A stretch of DNA of 64,000 bases from Agaricus subrufescens (Eukaryota; Basidiomycota; Agaricomycetes; Agaricales; Agaricaceae). Position numbers and translations under genes: made by a program. The stretch covers positions 1 through 64,000 of the forward strand of contig JAQOTE010000014.1 in the NCBI GenBank assembly GCA_029945375.1, given 5' to 3'. Numbering within the stretch: the first letter of the stretch is position 1; each line of letters starts with the position of its first letter. Shown here one piece after another: positions 58,301-64,000 of this stretch. The notes under the pieces were generated by a model. That model saw nothing but the letters and a program-made list of their open reading frames with translations, searched no databases and had not been told where the DNA came from.

Positions 58301-58975
58301 CACAAAATCATGGTATTCCGCCGGAATAGCAGAAAGGTTGACAGGAGATTCCTCAACAGAGGATGCTGCAGCAATAACTGAGTGAAGGTTGAGGGTGAAG
58401 TGATGAGAGCCAGGAAGTTGGGATGCTTGCGCAAAGGCAGTGGCATTGACTAGACGAATGTCTATTCTGGCGGGTGAATTGGAAGTTGCTTCCATGATGG
58501 AATCTGATACCGATGTTTGTGGCACAGTGTCATTGGAAGGCAGTGCGCAAAGAGTAGGCAGAATCTTGACAGGAGTGGAACGGAAAGTGATGTGGCCAGT
58601 AACCCAGTCAATCAACAGATTGTAGCGGGACAGCCAGGCGTGCCCAAGAACCACTAGAGTCTGTGGATCCAGTGAAGTGACATAGAGGGAAAGTGTCATA
58701 GATTCACCAGTAGGAAAAGATACAGGAAATTTCGCAACCTCGGAAACAAAAGAGCTAGAAGTCCCATCAAAGAGATGAAGCTTAACAGGAGTAATCAGAA
58801 CTGTCGGGATACCATGTTTATGAACAAAGGAATTCAAAATAAAACAATGAGTCAAACCACTGTCCACCAGTGCAGGAATGTCGGAAATAGAAGAAGTGTC
58901 CGTAGGAGAAAGAAAAATGCGAAGGGAATTCGGATCGGTCTCTGAAGCACAGAGGGTGTCAACGTGATCCCCCAC
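55349..58975 (-). pseudogene. pol: Pol of gypsy element 2 with six in-frame stops
   Basis: One frame runs throughout. Aspartic protease has DSG within ALVDSGLTHCFI (58975-58256). RT has YLDD at 57749-57760. RNase H is at about 57000-57400. Integrase has a CITCMRSK finger and a DDE triad in SMDFIEKLP, TSDCGSEF and NGQTEWMNQTLEQ (55.8-56.5 kb). A C-terminal chromodomain-like region (VLWMGYEDTDKEFSWLP) ends at 55349. Stops are at 58256-58258, 57659-57661, 57002-57004, 56639-56641, 56576-56578 and 55679-55681. Five are TGA where Arg (CGA) is expected and one is TAA. No frameshift is needed. Confidence 0.92.
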
Positions 58976-59058
58976 CTATGCAGAGTCAAGGGGACCATGG
59001 ATTAGTTTCCTGAGCTCGCAGGAGCGGAACTCATGGAAGTACCTTCAACTACAGCTGA

Positions 59059-60422
59059 TCAGCCCTTTGGCTTGTTAGAGTTGTCAGATTTGCTAGTATT
59101 CTTCTTCGGGCAATTCTCAGCGGTATGGCCGCCTCCTCCGCAGAACATACACAAGTTCTTGTCCTTCCGACGCTGGCGTTCCTGAGGAGTGAGTTTGCTA
59201 TTGCGACTGAGGATGTTTGCGAGAGGATTTGAGGAAGAGGAAGAGGAACCAGATTGCAAATTTGCATTTGCGGGTTTCCCGGGTTTAGCATTGTTGTTGG
59301 ATTGGTTACCGGAAGACGATGATTGCAATTGCGAGTTGTTGTTGCTGGAATTTGCGGGTTTGTTCTTCTGCTTTTGTTGCGGGTTGGAGTCCTTCGAAGT
59401 GGATTGCTTGTTGGCACGGTTCCATTCACGATGGTGTTCCCAGTGGTGGTTGTCGATGCACATAGCCAGGTCCTGTAATTCCCAAAGAGTGGAGGGTTTG
59501 TCGGTTGGAAGTGAGGAAATGATGTCTTGGATGCGATCAGGAAGACTGCGATAATAGCAATGGACCAAAATGGAATCCGGCCAGTGAAGACGCAATGCGA
59601 GATGAGCAAAGGAGACATTATACTTGTTGATGTGGTCATTAGCGGACATGGTAAGATGCTCAATCTCTTCCGCAGCTTCGTTTACCGGATCCAAGGAACC
59701 AAAATTGGAGATTCCCATATCAGATTCTCCTCGAGAGTTGTTTGAAACCAAGTTTGAGCGGAACCGGAAAGATAAGAGAGGGTGAAGGAAACCTTTGTGT
59801 GTTGCGATGGAAATTGATTTGGATTAGCCTCGAAGTAAAGGTGGCACTGAAAGATGAATTTGTTGAGCTTGTGAGGTTCCTTGCCGATGAAAGAAGTCAG
59901 TTCCTTGATTGCAACTTTAGGAGTATTGGCGGGAGGTTGCGAAGAGTTCCGAGTGAGTGTATCTGAGATAGTTGATAGGAGGTTGGCTAGAATGCGATTC
60001 AGAACATGTTGACCATCTTCATCATCCTCTCCATCCTCTTCTCCATCTCCATCCCCATCTCCCAGATCTCTACCTCCATCTCCACCTCCATTGTCACCAC
60101 CACCACCATCTCTTCCCTTACCCTTATCCCTTCCACCAGATCCGTCGTATGTTCCAGGGTTCCGGTGAGTACCGGGAATGTTGGAAACAGGAGTACCCTC
60201 CTGAGAGCAACCAGGGGGTACCGATTGAGAACCTTCCTGGTCTTGAGGGGCGCAAGAACCTGAACCGGAAACTTGGTGAGACATGTCAGGGGTTTCAGAA
60301 ACAGGGATATGAGAATCCAAAGTTTTTGCGGAACTGCGAGGTTTAGGTTGACAAGCAGGGGGAAGTGGAATGTTGCCAGGAGGAGTACCAGATGCGAAAG
60401 TAACACTGGGAGTGCGACTCAT
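59059..60422 (-). pseudogene. gag: Gag of gypsy element 2, one frameshift
   Basis: It starts at ATG 60422, just inside the 5' LTR. A Gly/Asp-rich low-complexity segment (60.0-60.2 kb) precedes the capsid-like domain (ELTSFIGKEPHKLNKFIFQC, then after the frameshift LTMSANDHINKYNVSFAHLA). A CCHC knuckle (CMFCGGGGHTAENC, about 59110-59150) is near the end. A one-base frameshift near 59725 separates the two halves. It ends 83 bases before the pol frame begins. Confidence 0.85.
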
Positions 60423-60467
60423 ACAAAAGCAAAGTGTGGAACCAGCTGGAACGGGAGTTTGAAATAC

Positions 60468-61112
60468 TGTTAAGACCACGACTGCAGAGTCGGAACTAGG
60501 CGGTTCTGATTTGGGGATAGGCATTGACCTCAGTGACGCAAAGGTGCACTGTGCCCTCTAGCGGGTTCTGGATGCCTAGAGAGCGATAGCAGAATAGAAT
60601 GCGAGTTGCGGAACGCTAAGCAGAAAGATAGGAATTGAGAGGGAATAGAATCTAAGTCAATTTCAGACTGAGGAATAGATACAGGAATGCGGAACTTATA
60701 TATGAAGGTATACAGGAGTAATTACGGAAAAGGAATAGTTCCAGAAAATGGAAATAGGAATCGGAATAGAGATATAGCAATTGCATTGCAATAGGAATGA
60801 GTACTGATCCGGATACAGTCACGTTGGCTGTTGGAAAGTTACGACCCGCATTGCGTTGGTTGTAGAGTGACCATGGGAGCGCAACTGTAGTCTCCAAGAG
60901 GAACTACGGCATAACCAGCCAACCACTACCGGTTCCTGGAAGCGGACTTACCAATTAGAGGAACCCGAAAGACAACAGTCCCAAGCAGATCCCATTGAAA
61001 GGAAACTTGACAGCGGGATTCCATGGAACATACCGGAAATGGAAATGGAACGTTCTAGATGGAAAAGGAAAGGTCAGGAATGATCAGAAAGTTCTGGAAA
61101 TGGGATATAACA
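60468..61112 (-). repeat. 5' LTR of gypsy element 2
   Basis: The 645-bp partner of 53019-53664 has its TATA box at 60695-60702. No tRNA complement is obvious in the bases that follow it, so the primer type is unknown. Confidence 0.92.
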
Positions 61113-62089
61113 ATGACAAGCCCTCTGCCAGCCAGCTATTCTCAAAGGTTTTTTTCTTCCTGCCAATGTCAAGTTCATGTCTCACATAGATGTTGTTTTG
61201 GTATCAGTGTGCATATGACCGTCTAGTGTCATCTACAAATCGAGTAGAGGAGGGAGAACCGCATTCCGAGTGGGTAGAACATTTTGTGACATCTTTAGCA
61301 AGATTTTTTCCACAGGGATAGGTTGCTCCATCCAAATCAAGAAGGTTAGGTGGAAAGGACAACCGTTGCAATGAGAAATATATATCCGAAGGCCAATTAG
61401 TTGCATTGTGGCATGCCCAGGGCTAAATTATTGAGCAACAAAGAGTTTCAGATTGTCGATGAGTGTGTTTATCATGAAGCTTTCATGCAGTCATTTGACT
61501 ACACAAGAATGTTGCACTGCCACATTTATAGACTTTATTGTTTTCAGGTGACAGAAGATTTGAGGATTCGGAAGTCTTTGTTAGGTACGTGGGATTTCTG
61601 GCTGTGTTTATAACTTACTGGCGCCAATCAGTCAAAGTACAGCCTAGCAACACCCTTGTCAACTCCTCCTTCCTCCTTCTTCCTTCCTCCTTCCATCCCC
61701 CTCCTCTCTAACCTGACATTACAAACACAGCTGTCTGACTGAATTAACATGCATCAATATGGCCCTGGGGTCAAAATGCAAGACATCTATTTGCAAGTCT
61801 TTTTCTAGCAGAAAGAAGGGCAAGACAGCATCTCGGGGTCTGTGCTCACTCATTTGCCTTCACGTCATGTTCTGCTCATGTTCAATTCAGATATTCATGA
61901 CAATTTGCCAGCCACTCTTCTGGCTACTGGTTTTTCTGATGCTGTTGTGGATGCCGGATCCGCTAGTGCTAGTATAATTAGGACTGTTGTGCACGAAACC
62001 TCACTTCAAGGTTACAAAAACTTTCAATGAGCATTGGAGTCTTATTACTGACAAAGAGCTTAGCTCCTGGAATTCAATCGAGCTCAGGT
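61113..62089. other. No certain gene; possible upstream exons of the NACHT gene
   Basis: It contains a CT-rich tract (61650-61715) and coding-like pieces at 61842-62030 (LLATGFSDAVVDAGSASASI). They may belong to the N-terminal part of the following NLR, but I recognise no domain. Confidence 0.35.
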
Positions 62090-63700
62090 GGTGGATTTTT
62101 CACCAATGCCAGCCACTTCTCTGTGAACAATCCTGTAATGATGGACAATCCCACAGTCCATATTCATGAAGTGAGCGATAGAAAAAGCAAAGGTATGAGA
62201 ATCATTACTGGGGTATACCATATTTGAAATTGATGGAGTAATGCAGCTATGGAATTACTTTTTGCACACAGTATTCAAGGTGCAGCGCACAATTCTTCCA
62301 CTTGCAACCCTCCCCCCAGATGTCATCCAGATACTTGCCTCAAAATCAACGAACATATTATAACCTGGTTCTACAACAAAGAGAAGAAGGAGTTGCTCAT
62401 CTGGGTCTATGGCCCCACTGGTGTAGGTAAATCTGCAATTATGCAGACCCTTGCAGACAAGCTTGCCAATTCAAAACACCTCAGAGCCTCCATATTTGTG
62501 TCCTGGCCCAATGAATGCAATAACTCCCAACAGCTCTTCATCACCATTGCCTACCATCACTGACTTTGTTGTCCAACATCCCGATGTTCTTCTCCTTTGG
62601 CTCATTGTGAGTCACCCAGAGCCACATATAGTTGACATGTTTGACAAAGAGAATGTAGTGTCTGCACACTTGAAAAAGTATGTTCCAGCAAACTTGAAGG
62701 AATCCTGTCAAGATGTTGAACACTTTTTGAGGGCCAGCTTACAGAGAATTCAGAGAGACTTTCTGTGGACTGTACCAAAGAAATGGCCCGGCGAAGAGCA
62801 AGTTTCACAGCTAGCTGCCACTGGATCTGGCTTGTTTGTACTTGCTGATACGGCAATTTGGTTTATCGAGGATCCACAATATGCCAACCCTGCCAATCAC
62901 CTCAGCTGGGTGTTGTCTACTCTTAATGGCCTTTCCATCCCTGACTCCAATACTCAGCCATTAACGCATTTGGATGCCATGTATACCAGCATTTTGAGTT
63001 CAATTCCATCTGATGTATGGCCAACTACGAAACAGGTGCTTGGTGCCCTGTTGTACACCCAAAGAGAGAGGATGAAACATGTTCTCAAGCAATTGAGAGC
63101 TATGTCTCTGTTACTTCATCTGGACCTAACCATTGTTTATGCCTCAGTCAATGACTGCTACTTGTTACTTAACCTCCCTGACCCCAAAAATGCCCACTGG
63201 ATGCCCACAGTTTTCTATCATGCTTCATTTGGTGACTACCTGCTCAACATCAGGTAGGCTAGAATTGTCAATGTCATAATTCAAAGGTAATGACTATTTA
63301 GGCCTGTCATATGACAACAGATAGATTCAATACCTTTCATCATCAATGTTGTTTGAGCTGTGAGTAGGAGTGTCTGACAATGTACTCTCTGTGATGCTGA
63401 CCCATTTGGTAGCAGCTATTATAGTCTTCAAAGCAACCTAGTATCATTTTTTCATGAAGAGCTCTTCACGGTTTTGGTTGAGAAGCATGATATGAAGAAT
63501 AAGGAGCCATTCTCATCTGATAGAGATAAGAATCAATGTTTCAATTTACTGAGCCAGCTAGAGGACACTACTATCACTGATGGTTCTTTCACAGTCCAAA
63601 AATCAGTAGAGTTTCTCTACTGGTTGTTTGATGTATGGAAGGTAGACAATAATTTATCATTTATAGTGCACTTTCCTTTACTGAGTTTTTGTATAGGCCT
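62090..63700 (+). pseudogene. NACHT-domain NLR (STAND NTPase) fragment
   Basis: An exon ending VSDRKSK is followed by a 54-bp intron (to about 62246) and then by LLFAHSIQGAAHNSSTCNPP. The P-loop GPTGVGKSAIM is at 62411-62434. The match jumps near 62560 to a later part (SHPEPHIVDMFDKENVVSAH, YHASFGDYLLN), so Walker B and sensor 1 are lost. A further stretch to 63700 ends in a helical region (FLYWLFDVWKVDN). In fungi such proteins act as intracellular receptors, often in incompatibility or defence. It is broken by a deletion and by stops near 62563 and 63257. Confidence 0.7.
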
Positions 63701-63710
63701 AATTGTACTA

Positions 63711-63785
63711 CCATTGGCACCAGCTAGCTGGTGCCAATGGGCAGGTGATAGCCCGTGGGGGGTGCAGCGTGGGAAACCTAGCAGA
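63711..63785 (+). repeat. Palindromic dispersed repeat, copy 2
   Basis: A perfect 30-bp palindrome at 63711-63740 (half-site ccattggcaccagct) is followed by the same 45 bp as at 28775-28820. It cuts off the end of the NACHT fragment. Confidence 0.8.
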
Positions 63786-64000
63786 ATTCCAACAAGCCTA
63801 GTAGCGTGCTGAGGGGATCAGCCATTGATTTTATATTGAATTTTCTTTTATTTTTGGGGGAGGGGTGGCGCAGCTGATGGCACACGGCAATTGCCGGGGC
63901 ACAATCAGTGAGCAGGCTGTAAGCCTGCTTTCGGCGTGGGCTATAATTATAGAATGTCTCATTGGCTCAGCATTTGCCAAGCAGGGCAATGGCACACAGT
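63786..64000. other. GC-rich repeat-like sequence to window end
   Basis: No ORF. It contains a small inverted repeat (gcaggctgtaagcctgc, about 63914) and gcaatggcacac/gatggcacac phrases. It is probably the body of the palindromic repeat element continuing beyond the window. Confidence 0.35.

Larger units (their letters stand above)
53019..61112 (-). mobile_element. Ty3/gypsy element with both LTRs, minus strand
   Basis: It is 8.1 kb with LTRs at 53019-53664 (3') and 60468-61112 (5'). Gag, protease, RT, RNase H, integrase and a chromodomain-like end lie on the minus strand; an additional ORF lies on the plus strand between integrase and the 3' LTR. Pol has at least six in-frame stops. Flanks tgtgg and atgac do not match, so the ends may come from recombination. 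Confidence 0.93.

Noticed and set aside
59972..60346. Plus-strand ORF of 124 codons opposite gag of gypsy element 2
   Set aside because: It mirrors the Gly/Asp low-complexity segment of gag and has no features of its own.

Overview
The window is from a filamentous basidiomycete, most likely an agaricomycete. The signs are short 45-70 bp GT-AG introns, Plavaka-type transposase and TET/JBP dioxygenase genes, Ty3/gypsy elements with chromodomains, an antisense ORF inside one gypsy element, and a NACHT NLR fragment. I cannot place it below that level. No rRNA or tRNA gene was recognised. Almost everything is transposable element or decayed gene; the only two long, intact multi-exon genes lie inside one large mobile-looking segment.

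Layout. (1) 1-6190: 3' part of a gypsy element (gag, pol, 3' LTR) running in from the left edge. (2) 6191-7300: a decayed gene with Pro/Gln repeats. (3) 7510-10960: three related copies of an unidentified minus-strand gene. (4) About 11053-28728: a candidate 17.7 kb composite DNA transposon. It is bounded by oppositely oriented CAAGT/ACTTG repeat arrays and holds a decayed Plavaka transposase (12067-15755, minus), an intact TET/JBP-like dioxygenase (15999-17595, minus), a GC-rich block of truncated host genes (an unidentified Ser/Pro-rich gene, a Dap1-like gene, an EGF-domain gene, ALG12, GINS subunit SLD5; 17.9-23.7 kb) and an intact 816-residue RS-rich protein gene (24198-27144, plus). (5) 28.7-31.99 kb: palindromic and GGTGGC-rich repeats with an LTR inserted. 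(6) 31998-37618: a DNA transposon with 88-bp terminal inverted repeats and a 9-bp target duplication, carrying a decayed transposase split by an LTR of the first gypsy family. (7) 38-42.3 kb: a decayed zinc-finger/recombinase-like gene, a G-rich tract and a 66-bp satellite able to form hairpins. (8) 42.3-53.0 kb: repeat-filled DNA holding pieces of conserved genes (Chk1 twice, a PTM1-type membrane protein, GCN2), a MITE and another LTR. (9) 53019-61112: a gypsy element on the minus strand with both LTRs and an extra antisense ORF. (10) 62.0-63.7 kb: a NACHT gene fragment, then a second copy of the palindromic repeat.

How it fits together. Differences between repeat copies, and many premature stops, fall at CpG turned to TpG or CpA. 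The two TIRs differ at 8 of 88 positions, all transitions and 7 of them at CpG-type sites. Several pol stops look like CGA turned to TGA. This suggests the repeats were cytosine-methylated and have decayed. Against that background an intact TET/JBP 5-methylcytosine-oxidase-like gene, next to a transposase and inside repeat-array boundaries, is the most interesting system here: a mobile element that may carry its own demethylation function and has picked up host gene pieces.
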